Assembly (NCBI GenBank): GCA_900314495.1
Contig: OMVJ01000006.1
Span: forward strand, 29,083-93,082
Direction: 5' to 3'
From: an uncultured Olsenella sp.
GTDB lineage: Bacteria; Actinomycetota; Coriobacteriia; Coriobacteriales; Atopobiaceae
Length of the DNA: 64,000 nt
The notes beneath the pieces were generated by a model. The model was not told where the DNA came from and made no database searches. It worked only from the letters and a program-made list of their open reading frames with translations. Made by a program: the position numbers and the translations under genes. Positions 24,659-33,701 of the stretch are shown here, in pieces. Numbering within the stretch: position 1 is the stretch's first letter; the number at the start of each line of letters is the position of its first letter.

Positions 24659-25435
24659 CTAGTACCCCACCGTGCAGGGAATGTCCAGCGCGCGGACGCG
24701 CGCGGCAATGCCGTCCAGCACCTCGGGTGCCGCCTTCGCGAGGCCGGCAACCGGCGTCTCTCGCGCAACGGTGTAGATGGTCGCGCCCTCGGGGCGGATG
24801 CGAGCCAGCGCCTGCAACCAGGGCCCCACGTACTTCTCGCCCGTGTTGTCCACGCTGCGGCTGCGCACGGAACCCGTCAGGAACATGGTCTGAATTATCA
24901 CGTGTCCGCCGAAGGATGCCGCCAGCTCCACCTGGCGAGCGACGTCGTAAGCGCCCTGCGGCTGGTCCAGCATCTCAATAAACGCCTGGTCAACGGTATC
25001 GAGCTTGAAGAGGTTGGCGTCAACGCGCATGAGTGCCGCGTGCACGGCGGGACGTCCGGCCGCGGTCCCGTTGGAGATGACCGTCACGCGGGCGTTGGGC
25101 GCCAGCTGGTCTCGAAGGCGGAGAACTACGTCCACCACCTGCGGAAACTCCGGGTTGAGCGTGGGCTCGCCGTTGCCTGCCAGCGTGATGTCATCCAGCT
25201 GCTGGCCGCTTGCAGCAAGCTGGCGCAGCCGGGCGTCCAGCGCAGTGGAGATTTCGGCCGCGGTGGGCGGCTTGCTGGCGGTGCGATGGTCCTCGTTGAG
25301 GCCGCACTCGCAGTAGATGCAGTTGAAGCTGCAGATTTTGCCGTCCGCCGGCGCCAGGTTCACGCCGAGCGAGAGGCCCAGGCGGCGGCTGCGCACCGGC
25401 CCGTAAATGGGCGCGTCAAAGAGGATGGTCGACAT
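24659..25435 (-). CDS. Radical SAM protein (COG0731-like)
   Basis: A 258-residue radical SAM enzyme from ATG 25435 (MSTILFDAPIYGPV) with AGGAAG. The cluster motif is CSFNCIYC (CxxxCxxC), followed by ECGLNEDHR and GNGEPTLNPEFP. This architecture is that of small COG0731 Fe-S oxidoreductases related to TYW1-like enzymes but without a flavodoxin domain. The long upstream ORF extension is ignored because it has no ribosome site and overlaps the divergent gene. The reaction is unknown. Confidence 0.85.
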   Translation of the reverse strand: MSTILFDAPIYGPVRSRRLGLSLGVNLAPADGKICSFNCIYCECGLNEDHRTASKPPTAAEISTALDARLRQLAASGQQLDDITLAGNGEPTLNPEFPQVVDVVLRLRDQLAPNARVTVISNGTAAGRPAVHAALMRVDANLFKLDTVDQAFIEMLDQPQGAYDVARQVELAASFGGHVIIQTMFLTGSVRSRSVDNTGEKYVGPWLQALARIRPEGATIYTVARETPVAGLAKAAPEVLDGIAARVRALDIPCTVGY

Positions 25436-25600
25436 TCTGCTTCCTTTCCGTTCGTTCGGGCCCATTATGCGACCCTTACACGGGCCGGCAGCCGTGCGCC
25501 ATGAAAATGAGACAATGGATGCATTGTGGCGAGGCGCGCTCGTACCGCCTGCCCGCGCCGCTGACGCTCGTGCCCGTGCCGCGCACGCAAGGAGGCCCCA

Positions 25601-26872
25601 ATGTTCAGCCCGTTTCGCGACAAGGACGGCCGTCCCAAGGCCCTGCCGGACGTGACGTGGGATGACCTCGCTCAGCTCAAGGAGATGGACGAGGGCTTCG
25701 TGCTTGAGTTCAAGTGCTCCAACACGCCGTCCGTGCGCCGCAAGATTCCCAAGATCGTGGCGTCGTTCGCCAACTCGCGCGGCGGCTGGCTGGTGGTGGG
25801 CATAGCCGACGAGACCAAGGAGCTCACGCCCATCCCGCGTCCGCAGGCAGACTTCAGCCAGACGGTGGGGGAGCTCTGCCGCCGGCACGTCTCGCCGGCG
25901 CCCCCGTTTGACGTGCGCTTTTTGGTGGACCCGGCGAACGACCGCCAGGGCGTGGGCCTGGTGCAGGTGGCGGAGGGCGACTTCCCGCCCTACGTGGCCG
26001 ACGGCGTGGTGGAGATTCGCGAGGGCTCTACCTCTGGCCCCGCCACTGGCGCCGAGCTGGTGGAGCTGTACAACAAGACCACGCGGCGCCACTCGGAGGT
26101 GGCCAGCTTCTGCAGGCGCACGGTGTATTACCCGGGCGCAACTGGCACTTCTCTGCCGGGCGTGCAGCCGCTGGGCACGCCGCTCTTCGACCTCTACCTA
26201 TTCCGCATGGGCCAGCGCACCAGTGAGGCACCCTCGCGCGCGGAGCTGGCGGGCCATCTGGATGCCATGCGCGCGGGTTTCTCGCGCCAGGGAATAGAAA
26301 GCTACGTGCAACATGCGCACGACTCGCTGATTTTCCGCAGCACGCCGCCCATGCGCCTGGGCGAGCTGCATTCCGCCATCGAGCTCTTCGGCGACGAGTC
26401 CATGAAGCTCACGGTGCCCGCGGTGCCGCTTGCCGGCGCCGAGCGCGCCCGCGCCGTTGCGAGCCTGGCCGCGGCGGGCCTGGCCGTGCCAGACGGCAGC
26501 CAGATTGTGGACGCGCGGCAGACGCTCCGGCGCGTCACGCGCATGGCGTCCGTGCTGGACCGCTACGTGCGCGAGCGCGGGATCAGCTGGCAGAGCTACG
26601 CCGTGGCCTACGAGCTGGAGGACATGGCGGGCATCGTGCTGTGGAGCGACGACGACGCCTACCTCAGCTACGTGCGCGAACGCGGCGTGCTCTTCTGCGG
26701 CACCACTGACGGCCGCAGTCGCGTGCGCTACCTGGACGACGGCGCGCACGACTCCTTCCGCGCGCGGCAGTTTGCGGGCAGCCACTTCTTCGAGGCGTGC
26801 GGGCTGCCGCTGGGCTCCACCGACCCCAAGGACGTTGCGCTGGTGGACGCGCTGCTGAGCACGAGCAGGTAG
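25601..26872 (+). CDS. Schlafen/AlbA_2-domain protein
   Basis: A 423-residue protein with AAGGAGG before ATG 25601. Residues about 30-160 form a Schlafen AlbA_2 domain: EGFVLEFKCSNTPSVRRKIPK, then ASFANSRGGWLVVGIADE. The remaining 260 residues contain mixed helices and strands with no clear domain. AlbA_2 proteins are often fused to ATPases or helix-turn-helix domains in regulators and are related to tRNA-cleaving Schlafens, but a nuclease role is not shown here. Divergent from the radical SAM gene. Confidence 0.78.
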   Translation: MFSPFRDKDGRPKALPDVTWDDLAQLKEMDEGFVLEFKCSNTPSVRRKIPKIVASFANSRGGWLVVGIADETKELTPIPRPQADFSQTVGELCRRHVSPAPPFDVRFLVDPANDRQGVGLVQVAEGDFPPYVADGVVEIREGSTSGPATGAELVELYNKTTRRHSEVASFCRRTVYYPGATGTSLPGVQPLGTPLFDLYLFRMGQRTSEAPSRAELAGHLDAMRAGFSRQGIESYVQHAHDSLIFRSTPPMRLGELHSAIELFGDESMKLTVPAVPLAGAERARAVASLAAAGLAVPDGSQIVDARQTLRRVTRMASVLDRYVRERGISWQSYAVAYELEDMAGIVLWSDDDAYLSYVRERGVLFCGTTDGRSRVRYLDDGAHDSFRARQFAGSHFFEACGLPLGSTDPKDVALVDALLSTSR

Positions 26873-27107
26873 GTGCGGGCATCAGGCAGGCGCTGGCCAG
26901 ACCACCTCAGCATAAGATTGAGATTAATCTGGGCTCCTGGGGTGCCTGTATTGTCTCGACCTTATGCCGACCCCTGCGGCGCTAGCCTGTCTGGCGCAAC
27001 CCCCCCAGTGGCGCGACTCGACTTGCGCTAGGGGCTGTCACGATGCGTGTTGTCGCGCGCCCGCTTCTCGCGATGCTAGAATTCCCTCAAATGAAGGAGG
27101 TTTTGCC

Positions 27108-27368
27108 ATGCTGTACGACTACGCGGAGCTTGAGGACGGAACGCAGTTTGCCTATTCGGACGTGAACGAAGACAACACCGTGCGCGTGTCGGTGGAGCGT
27201 CCGCGCGACTGGGGGTTCGATTCTGCCTCGTGTCTTATGCCGTCGTACGCATGGTCTGACGTGGATGGCTTCAGCGAGGAGGAGCTCGCTGGTTTCACGG
27301 ACTTCTTGAAGCGGAATGCGCCGCTCATCTTCCGTTTTGCGCGCGAGGGAAGGCGTCGGTATGCCTAA
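27108..27368 (+). CDS. Small acidic protein paired with DUF4160
   Basis: An 86-residue protein from ATG 27108 with a strong AAGGAGG. It is acidic, begins MLYDYAELEDGTQFAYSDV and ends in a basic helix. Its stop overlaps the start of the next gene by 8 bases, indicating translational coupling. The family is not firmly recognised. Small pairs like this with DUF4160 are often proposed as toxin-antitoxin-like modules. Confidence 0.7.
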   Translation: MLYDYAELEDGTQFAYSDVNEDNTVRVSVERPRDWGFDSASCLMPSYAWSDVDGFSEEELAGFTDFLKRNAPLIFRFAREGRRRYA

Positions 27369-27633
27369 GCTCTTCCGCTTCGGCAGCTACATCATCTTTT
27401 TCTGGGCCGGAGAGAACGGTGAGCCGGTTCACGTGCACGTTTCTGTGAAGCGACCAGAGAAGGACTCCACCAAGATATGGCTCACGCGCGCGGGTGGCTG
27501 CCTGCTGGCCAACAACCGCAGCAACATTCCTGCGCGAGACTTGCGTGACCTGCAGGAATTCGTCACCTATAACCACCAGGAGATATGCAAGCGGTGGTTG
27601 GATACTTTTGGCGAGATTAGCTTCTACCGGTAG
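27361..27633 (+). CDS. DUF4160 domain protein
   Basis: A 90-residue protein of the DUF4160 type: PKLFRFGSYIIFFWAGENGEPVHVHV matches the family's opening, in which an aromatic strand is followed by a PxHxHV motif. It ends with a helix (LQEFVTYNHQEICKRWLD). The start overlaps the upstream stop (ATGCCTAA). DUF4160 genes usually travel with a second small gene and are frequent in mobile or toxin-antitoxin contexts; activity unknown. Confidence 0.8.
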   Translation: MPKLFRFGSYIIFFWAGENGEPVHVHVSVKRPEKDSTKIWLTRAGGCLLANNRSNIPARDLRDLQEFVTYNHQEICKRWLDTFGEISFYR

Positions 27634-27684
27634 AGTTACGAGGTAGCTGTAGCTGCCTCGGGCTGTTACGCTCTTCATGCCCTC

Positions 27685-27776
27685 TGCAGCAATGGGCGTC
27701 AACGCCTCTTCGAGACAATACAGCCCTCGGAAGGGCGTCATTTTGTCTTGAATGGGTGTTCACGCCAGCCCAAGAC
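27685..27776. repeat. 32-bp palindromic repeat, two copies
   Basis: Two 32-base units start at 27685 (left half poor) and 27745, exactly 60 bases apart. The second, gtcttgaatgggtgttcacg..., matches the family of four copies at 29235-29442. The pair lies directly behind the stop of the nuclease-fold gene at 27801-28958. Confidence 0.65.
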
Positions 27777-27800
27777 AAGTGCGCAATGCGTTAGGGTTAC

Positions 27801-28958
27801 CTAACGGTGGACGGTGCGCGGCAGCCGAAAGCCTTCGTGTTTCGTGCGCCTGGCCTTGCCACGCACGACCAGCTGTAGTTTGCCATCCGTCTTGACGAGT
27901 TCCTTGTACTGGCCGGGAACGAGCGAGGCATCTGCAGGGTCGTGTACCTTGCGCTCCGGCTGGGCGCAATACGCCATTTCCTGCGGAATTCCATAGGCGT
28001 CCAGCAACGGGTCAAGCTGCCTGGGGTTCGCCGCAGTTTCGGCAGAGAACCTCATTGCGCGGACACCGTATACGCTAATCTGCGACTCTCGCATTTTCTC
28101 GTCGTAAATGACGTCGAACTCGGACCGTGTCACCCCATCCTTCGTTTGCCGGTACTTTTCCTTGAGGTACTTGAGCTTGCCGTCCATCTCGCCCGCCACT
28201 GGGCCACCAGTGGCATCGAGCCAAAAGAAGTCCTGACGATACCAGCTCTCCTCTTCAAACGGATTGGCGACATGAACCTGTAACTCAGGCATCTCTCGGC
28301 CGAGCTGTATGATGCTGGCGCGCGCAAGCGATTCTCCGCCGCTTTCCGCCTGCCAACTGGCATATGAAGCGGTTGTCAGGGCATGCTCAATCCCGTCACT
28401 GATGCCCATGCGGGCTAGGTTCTCCAGGTAGTTCTCCAGCTGCGGCGCATCCCAGCCAAGCCGCGCAAGGCATGCGTCGGCTACAACGAGTCCCTCCGAG
28501 AAGCAGAGCCTTCGCGTGCAGTCTGCCGTGGTGCGTGGCAGCGACGTAACCGGAAGTCCGTTCACGCGCACGACATCGGGGTACTTGACGCCGTGGCACG
28601 CCAAAGCGGAATAGCTGCGCCACCGCGGGGAGCTTCCCCTGATCAGGTGAATCTTGCCGAGCAGAGAATACGAGACGTCTATGCCAAAGATTGCCGCTGC
28701 GGTCACGTCGCAGAAGATCCAGTCGGGATGCAGCTTGTTGAGCGCGCGGGCAATGTGGACATGGCGCTCCGCCTTGTCGAGCTCGTCCCAGTAGGATGGG
28801 CGCGCGTATAGTCCCCGGTACGGCCTCAAGAGCGCGCCACGCTCGACCAAACGATCAAGTTGCCGTTGCTCTGTGTTGTCGGATGGAAATGCGCACCTGT
28901 GCTCCCGTTCGGCGCGACCGAGGCATTCGCCGATTCGCTCCTTCGTTGCGCTGCCCAT
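27801..28958 (-). CDS. AbiEi-like protein with DUF559-type nuclease fold
   Basis: A 385-residue protein from ATG 28958 (MGSATKERIGEC). The N-terminal part (TEQRQLDRLVERGALLRPYRGLYAR) is a winged-helix region like AbiEi-type antitoxins, and VNGLPVTSLPRTTADCTRRL follows. The C-terminal part carries a DUF559/VSR-like PD-(D/E)XK core: ESLARASIIQLG, an Asp in YRQDFFWLD, and GEMDGKLKY. No AbiEii toxin gene is adjacent. Copies of a 32-bp palindromic repeat flank it on both sides. Possible roles include a solitary regulator, a nuclease or a defence component. Confidence 0.7.
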   Translation of the reverse strand: MGSATKERIGECLGRAEREHRCAFPSDNTEQRQLDRLVERGALLRPYRGLYARPSYWDELDKAERHVHIARALNKLHPDWIFCDVTAAAIFGIDVSYSLLGKIHLIRGSSPRWRSYSALACHGVKYPDVVRVNGLPVTSLPRTTADCTRRLCFSEGLVVADACLARLGWDAPQLENYLENLARMGISDGIEHALTTASYASWQAESGGESLARASIIQLGREMPELQVHVANPFEEESWYRQDFFWLDATGGPVAGEMDGKLKYLKEKYRQTKDGVTRSEFDVIYDEKMRESQISVYGVRAMRFSAETAANPRQLDPLLDAYGIPQEMAYCAQPERKVHDPADASLVPGQYKELVKTDGKLQLVVRGKARRTKHEGFRLPRTVHR

Positions 28959-29234
28959 GAATCACCCCCGTGCTCGACTGCATTAGTGAGCGTTCTTCTT
29001 CCCGGGATGAATGCGACTTTTGATTCACATTTGCTGAACGGTGCCTCAGATGCCATGAGCGCGCTACAAACCCCTGCAGGAGGCTCGCAGCAAACTGTTC
29101 GCAGGTAAAATGGCAAGTTTCTGCAAACAAATTGCTGCGTCACCCTTCTCCCGAGACGTGCTTGACTGGCTGTGACATGGGTTGTTGCATGCTCCACCGC
29201 GCTACTCGCACTGCTCTACTCGCGCTCACGTGCT
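28959..29234. other. Gene-free upstream region of AbiEi-like gene
   Basis: About 275 bases without a convincing frame on either strand. It must hold the promoter of the minus-strand AbiEi-like gene but no clear -10/-35 pair stands out. It leads into the repeat array at 29235. Confidence 0.35.
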
Positions 29235-29442
29235 GTCTTCAAGTGGCGTTGACACCTCTCCAAGACAAAATGGGTGTCGGTTGGGCCCGCTTTCGTCTCG
29301 AAACGGTGTTAACGCAACTTCAAGACAACGCGTGGAAGGCCTTCTCCTGTGTCTGAAACAGGCGTCAACACCGGAACGAGACAAAACAAGCCCCATATGA
29401 GGCCCGTTTTGTCTTGAAGAGGCGTTACCGCCAAAGCGAGCA
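29235..29442. repeat. Regular array of four 32-bp palindromic repeats
   Basis: Units of 32 bases start at 29235, 29295, 29351 and 29411 (spacings 60, 56 and 60), separated by 28, 24 and 28 unrelated bases. The consensus is close to GTCTtgAAaaGGCGTtaACgCCnncttcaAGAC, a near-perfect palindrome. Copies differ at many positions, so this is not a CRISPR array. The last unit ends 14 bases before the stop of the HAD gene, so the array may also act in termination. Confidence 0.75.
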
Positions 29443-29456
29443 GGCCGTGAATCCTG

Positions 29457-30110
29457 TTACTCCAGCTCACCTGCGGCGAGGAGGTCGCGCACGTCCAGCA
29501 GGCTCCCGCACACGGCGTCAGCGAGGGTGGCAATCTCCTCCGTGGGCTGCATGAGGTCCGGCACCATCACGGTGACGAAACCACCCGCGTGACCTGCGCG
29601 AACGCCGGCAAAGCTGTCTTCCAGCACCAGGCTGCGCGAGGGTTCCGCGCCAACGGCGGCTGCAGCTGCCAAGAAGACGTCTGGCGCCGGCTTGCCGTGC
29701 TCCACGTCGCGTCCGCTCACGGCGGCGCGGAAGTACTGCGCCACGCCCGTGCGCTCCAGGTTGCCGCGGATCATCTCGTGCGAGCTGGAAGACGCAACCA
29801 CGCAGGGCACGCTAGCAGCGTCTAGCCAGGCCAACAGCTCGTCCAACCCCGGCTTCTTAGTCATCTCGCGCGCGATGATCTGCGCCGCCTCGCCGTCCAG
29901 GGCCTGCGTGATCGCATGGACGTCGTAGCCGGGGAAGTGGCGCGAAATGACGGCGTCGCGAACCGCGCCGGACGTGCCGCGGCACTCGTCGGCAAGCGTG
30001 TCGTCCAGCGTGAGCCCAAACCGTGCCAGCGCGGGCGTCCACGCCTTGTACCACAGCGGCTCCGTGTCGAACATGAGGCCGTCCATATCGAAGATTGCCG
30101 CTTGAATCAT
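29457..30110 (-). CDS. HAD-family phosphatase (beta-phosphoglucomutase-like)
   Basis: A 217-residue HAD subfamily IA hydrolase from ATG 30110 (MIQAAIFDMDG) behind GGGAG. Motif I DMDGLMFDTE, motif II VVASSSS, motif III Lys in HGKPAPDVF and motif IV LEDSFAGV are all present, with a small helical cap. Such enzymes dephosphorylate sugar phosphates or interconvert hexose-1/6-phosphates. It is followed upstream by a second HAD gene on the same strand, 60 bases away, probably one operon. Confidence 0.9.
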   Translation of the reverse strand: MIQAAIFDMDGLMFDTEPLWYKAWTPALARFGLTLDDTLADECRGTSGAVRDAVISRHFPGYDVHAITQALDGEAAQIIAREMTKKPGLDELLAWLDAASVPCVVASSSSHEMIRGNLERTGVAQYFRAAVSGRDVEHGKPAPDVFLAAAAAVGAEPSRSLVLEDSFAGVRAGHAGGFVTVMVPDLMQPTEEIATLADAVCGSLLDVRDLLAAGELE

Positions 30111-30170
30111 CGTGCGCTCCCTCTGCGTGCCGCGCGCGGCGGCCCGCACTCCTTGCGTCCCGCGCGCCAG

Positions 30171-30965
30171 CTATTCGCCCTGCTCGTCCAACAGTCCCAG
30201 CCGCTTGAAGGCGTTCCACAGCCCGTTGTCGTCCATATCGGTGGTCACGAAGTCCGCCGCAGCCTTGGCCTCCTGCGTGCCGTTGCCCATGGCCACGCCC
30301 ACGTCCGCGGCGCGCAGCATGGGCACGTCGTTGCCGGAATCGCCCATGGCCACGGTGCGGTAGTTACCGCCCAGCAGATCCGCCATCACGCGCACGGCGC
30401 GACCCTTGCTCACTCCCTCGCGCGTGACCTCCACCGCACGGGTCATGTCGGTCTTCACGAAGCCGGAGGGCAAGGGAGGGAGCTTGTTGGCGTCCGGCGC
30501 CGCGCCCATGAACACGGAGTACTTATATATCTGTGCAAAGTCGGCGTCGGTCATCTCGGAGATGTCGCGCTGCTCAAAGAAACGCTCCCCGTGGGCGCGC
30601 GCGTCGTCGCGCAACCGCTGCAGCACGGCGGGGTCGTAGCCGTGGACGAAGCACTCGTCCCCGCCCTCGGCCATGACAACTCCGCGGCCAGCCAGAAGCC
30701 CCAGCAGCATCTTGGCGTCCTCCACGCCCAGCGGCAGGTCCACCACGCGCTCGCTGCCCTGGTAAATCTCCGCGCCAGCGGCGTAGGAGCGCAGGTCAAA
30801 GCCGTAGGCCGTCAGGTCGGGAGTCTCCCCGCGGGAACGGCCGGTGCACGAGACAACCTTGTGACCCAGCTCCTGCGCGCGCCGCACGGCGGCCACCGCG
30901 GACTCGGGCGCGTGTCCCATGAACCAAAACGTACCATCAAGGTCGAGAAAGACGACCGACTTCAT
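30171..30965 (-). CDS. Cof-type HAD phosphatase
   Basis: A 264-residue HAD IIB phosphatase: motif I FLDLDGTFW, a large cap domain between residues about 80 and 185, motif III Lys in VSKGRAV and motif IV MGDSGNDVPMLRAADVGVAMGN. Members hydrolyse sugar phosphates, flavin precursors or other phosphometabolites. The start at ATG 30965 places motif I at residue 7, as usual. It is in tandem with the PGM-like HAD gene. Confidence 0.92.
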   Translation of the reverse strand: MKSVVFLDLDGTFWFMGHAPESAVAAVRRAQELGHKVVSCTGRSRGETPDLTAYGFDLRSYAAGAEIYQGSERVVDLPLGVEDAKMLLGLLAGRGVVMAEGGDECFVHGYDPAVLQRLRDDARAHGERFFEQRDISEMTDADFAQIYKYSVFMGAAPDANKLPPLPSGFVKTDMTRAVEVTREGVSKGRAVRVMADLLGGNYRTVAMGDSGNDVPMLRAADVGVAMGNGTQEAKAAADFVTTDMDDNGLWNAFKRLGLLDEQGE

Positions 30966-31111
30966 GCTGCCTCCAGGGGGTGATCAGGGTGTGGGGGTGT
31001 CCTGCCGTGTTAGCCATGGTACGACATGGACCTTCATGGCAATGTCAGCCCACGCGCGGGAAACCGTTTCTCCTTGAAGCGGGACACTTGGGGTGCCTGA
31101 GCCGCTGCGGC

Positions 31112-33616
31112 CTAGATGAACGCCCCCGTCACACTCTGCGGGCAGGCGCGCACGTCGCCCGGCGTTCCGGCAACCACCACGCGGCCGCCCTCGGTGCCGC
31201 CGCCCGGGCCCATGTCCACGATCCAGTCCGCGTTGCGGATCACGTCCAGGTCGTGCTCGATCACCACCACCGTGGCGCCTTGGTCGATGAGCCCCTGGAA
31301 CACGCCAAGCAGCGTGCGAACGTCCAGCGGGTGCAGGCCAATCGTCGGCTCGTCAAAGACGAAGACCGAGCCCTCCTGCCCGCGGCCCATCTCGCTGGCC
31401 AGCTTCAGGCGCTGCGCCTCTCCGCCAGAGAGGCCGGGCGTCTCCTCGCCCAGCGTCAGGTAGCCAAGGCCCAGGTCATGCAGGGTCTGCAGCCGGCGCT
31501 GCGGTAGCTTGAGGCCGCGGCAGGCGTCCAGCGCCTCGTCCACGGACATGTCCATGAGCTCCGGCAGGCTGTGGGGCAGGCCGTCCTTGGCGGTGCGCGT
31601 CACGTCCCATGCCGCGCGTGCGTAGCGGGAGCCGCGGCAGTCCGGGCACGTTATGTTCACGTCTGGCAGGAACTGCACGTCCAGGGAGATCTGCCCCGTG
31701 CCGTCGCAGGTGGGACAGCGCAGCTTGCCCGTGTTGTAGGAGAAGTCGCCCGCCTTGTAGCCCAGCGCCTTGGCGCCGGGCGTGCGGGCGAAGACCTTGC
31801 GCAGCTCGTCGTGGACGCCGGCGTAGGTGGCCACGGTGCTTCGAACGTTGATGCCAATGGGCGTGGCGTCGATGAGCTTGGCCTGCGTTATGCCGGGTGC
31901 GTCCAGCTCGCGCACGTGGGCGGGCAGGGGCTCGCCGGCAATGTGCGCCTGCAACGCAGGGATCAGACTCTCCAGCACCAGGGTGGTCTTGCCGGATCCG
32001 CTGACGCCCGTGACCACCGTCAGCCTGCCCTTTGGCAGGTCCACCTCCAGCGGGTGCACGGTGTGGATGGCGCTGGTGGAGAGGTGCAGCACGCCCGCGG
32101 AGAAGAGCTCCTCCTCCGGCACGGTAGGCCGCACGCGCTCGGAGCGCTCCGTTGCCAGGAAGGGCCCGATGCGCGAGGCCGGGTCCGCCGCCACGTCCGC
32201 CACCGGCCCCTGGGCAATGACATTGCCGCCATCCGCGCCGGCGTCGGGGCCCATCTCCACAATCCAGTCCGCGTGGCGCAGCACCTGTGTGTCGTGGTCA
32301 ACCAGCACCACGGAGTTGCCGTCCGCCACCAGGTCGTCCATGACGCCGGTGAGACCGCGCAGGTTGTGGGGGTGCAGGCCAATGGAGGGCTCGTCCAGCA
32401 CGTAGAGCACGCCGGTGGTGCGGTTGCGTACGGCGCGGGCCAGCTGCACGCGCTGGCGCTCGCCGGTACTGAGCGTTGCCGCCGCGCGGTCCAGGCTCAG
32501 GTAGCCCAAGCCCAGGTCCATGAGCCGGCGCGACGTGTCCAGGAAGCTCTCGCAGATGGTCCGCGCCATGGGGCGCATCTCCTCCGGCAGGGAGTCCGGC
32601 ACGCCGCGCACCCACTCCACCAGGTCCGTCAGCGTCATGGCCGTGGCCTGGTCCAGCCCAATGCCGCGCAGCCGCGGCGCGCGGGCAGACTCGGAAAGCC
32701 GCGTGCCGTGGCAGTCCGGGCACACGTCCTCGCGCAGGAACTTCTCTATGCGCTTCATGCCCTTCTCGTCCTTGGCCTTGGCCAGCGAGTTCAGCACGGA
32801 GTTGACGGCGGAGTAATAGGTGAAGTCCATCTCCGTGGACTGGCCGTTCTTGGGGTTGAGGTAGTGCAGGTGGTGCTTCTCCTGCGCACCGTGGTAGACG
32901 ATCTCCTTCTCTTCCGGCGTGAGGTCGCGGAAGGGCACGTCCGTGCGAACGCCCAGGTCGCGGGCCATGTCTGCCATGAGGGACCACATGAGGGTGCCCC
33001 ACACCACCACGGCGCCCTCGTCGATGGTCTTCGTGTCGTCCGGCACCAGGGTGGACTCGTCAACCGTGCGCACGATGCCCGTTCCGCCGCAGGTAGGGCA
33101 TGCGCCCGTGGAGTTGAAGGCCAGCTCCTCCGCGCTGGGGCCATAAAACTTTGCACCGCAGGTGGGGCAGGTGATTGCTTGCCCTGCTGCCACCGCCAGC
33201 GACGGCGGCACGTAGTGGCCGTTGGGGCACCGATGGCTGGCCAGGCGGGAAAACATGAGCCGCAGGCTGTTGAGAAGCTCGGACATGGTGCCGAAGGTGG
33301 AACGGATGCCAGGTACGCCGGGCCGTTGCCGTAGGGCCAGGGCCGCCGGCACGTAGCGCACGTCCGTCACGTCCGCTCGCTCTGCCTGCGTCATGCGCCG
33401 CCGCGTGTAGGTGGAGAGGGACTCCAGGTAGCGCCGAGACCCCTCCGCATAGAGGATGCCCAGCGCCAGCGACGACTTGCCGGAGCCGGAGACACCCGCC
33501 ACGCCCACGATCTGCCCCAGCGGTATGTCCACGTCCACGTTCTTGAGGTTGTGCACGCGCGCACCGCGGACCTCTATGTGCGTGGGCTGGGCGGGGCGAT
33601 GGTCGTTCGTTGGCAT
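31112..33616 (-). CDS. UvrA paralogue (UvrA2/drug-resistance type)
   Basis: An 834-residue ABC ATPase of the UvrA family from ATG 33616 (MPTNDHRPAQ) with AAGGAG. It has two ATPase halves, each with Walker A (GVSGSGKS at 41-48; GVSGSGKT ending near K543), signature and Walker B motifs, plus CxxC zinc modules (CPTCGAKF/CPTCGGTG and CPTCDGTG/CPDCRG). It is ~100 residues shorter than housekeeping UvrA, lacking the UvrB-binding region. Such paralogues (UvrA2, DrrC-like) protect against intercalating drugs. No UvrB/C genes are nearby. Confidence 0.9.
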   Translation of the reverse strand: MPTNDHRPAQPTHIEVRGARVHNLKNVDVDIPLGQIVGVAGVSGSGKSSLALGILYAEGSRRYLESLSTYTRRRMTQAERADVTDVRYVPAALALRQRPGVPGIRSTFGTMSELLNSLRLMFSRLASHRCPNGHYVPPSLAVAAGQAITCPTCGAKFYGPSAEELAFNSTGACPTCGGTGIVRTVDESTLVPDDTKTIDEGAVVVWGTLMWSLMADMARDLGVRTDVPFRDLTPEEKEIVYHGAQEKHHLHYLNPKNGQSTEMDFTYYSAVNSVLNSLAKAKDEKGMKRIEKFLREDVCPDCHGTRLSESARAPRLRGIGLDQATAMTLTDLVEWVRGVPDSLPEEMRPMARTICESFLDTSRRLMDLGLGYLSLDRAAATLSTGERQRVQLARAVRNRTTGVLYVLDEPSIGLHPHNLRGLTGVMDDLVADGNSVVLVDHDTQVLRHADWIVEMGPDAGADGGNVIAQGPVADVAADPASRIGPFLATERSERVRPTVPEEELFSAGVLHLSTSAIHTVHPLEVDLPKGRLTVVTGVSGSGKTTLVLESLIPALQAHIAGEPLPAHVRELDAPGITQAKLIDATPIGINVRSTVATYAGVHDELRKVFARTPGAKALGYKAGDFSYNTGKLRCPTCDGTGQISLDVQFLPDVNITCPDCRGSRYARAAWDVTRTAKDGLPHSLPELMDMSVDEALDACRGLKLPQRRLQTLHDLGLGYLTLGEETPGLSGGEAQRLKLASEMGRGQEGSVFVFDEPTIGLHPLDVRTLLGVFQGLIDQGATVVVIEHDLDVIRNADWIVDMGPGGGTEGGRVVVAGTPGDVRACPQSVTGAFI

Positions 33617-33701
33617 GTGTGACTCCTTGGATGCGAGGTGGTGCGTGAGACCTAGGTTACATCGTAGAGCAGGGAGGTGCCCCGCGCGAGCTGCCGCAGC
33701 G

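Noticed and set aside
27801..28958. Complete AbiE toxin-antitoxin system
   Set aside because: No AbiEii nucleotidyltransferase gene is adjacent, so only an AbiEi-like protein is called.
29235..29442. CRISPR array
   Set aside because: Spacing is CRISPR-like, but the repeats are palindromic and share only part of their bases, spacers are uneven filler and no cas genes are present.
31571..33334. 587-codon plus-strand ORF
   Set aside because: Antisense shadow of the UvrA-like gene; no motif or start signal.
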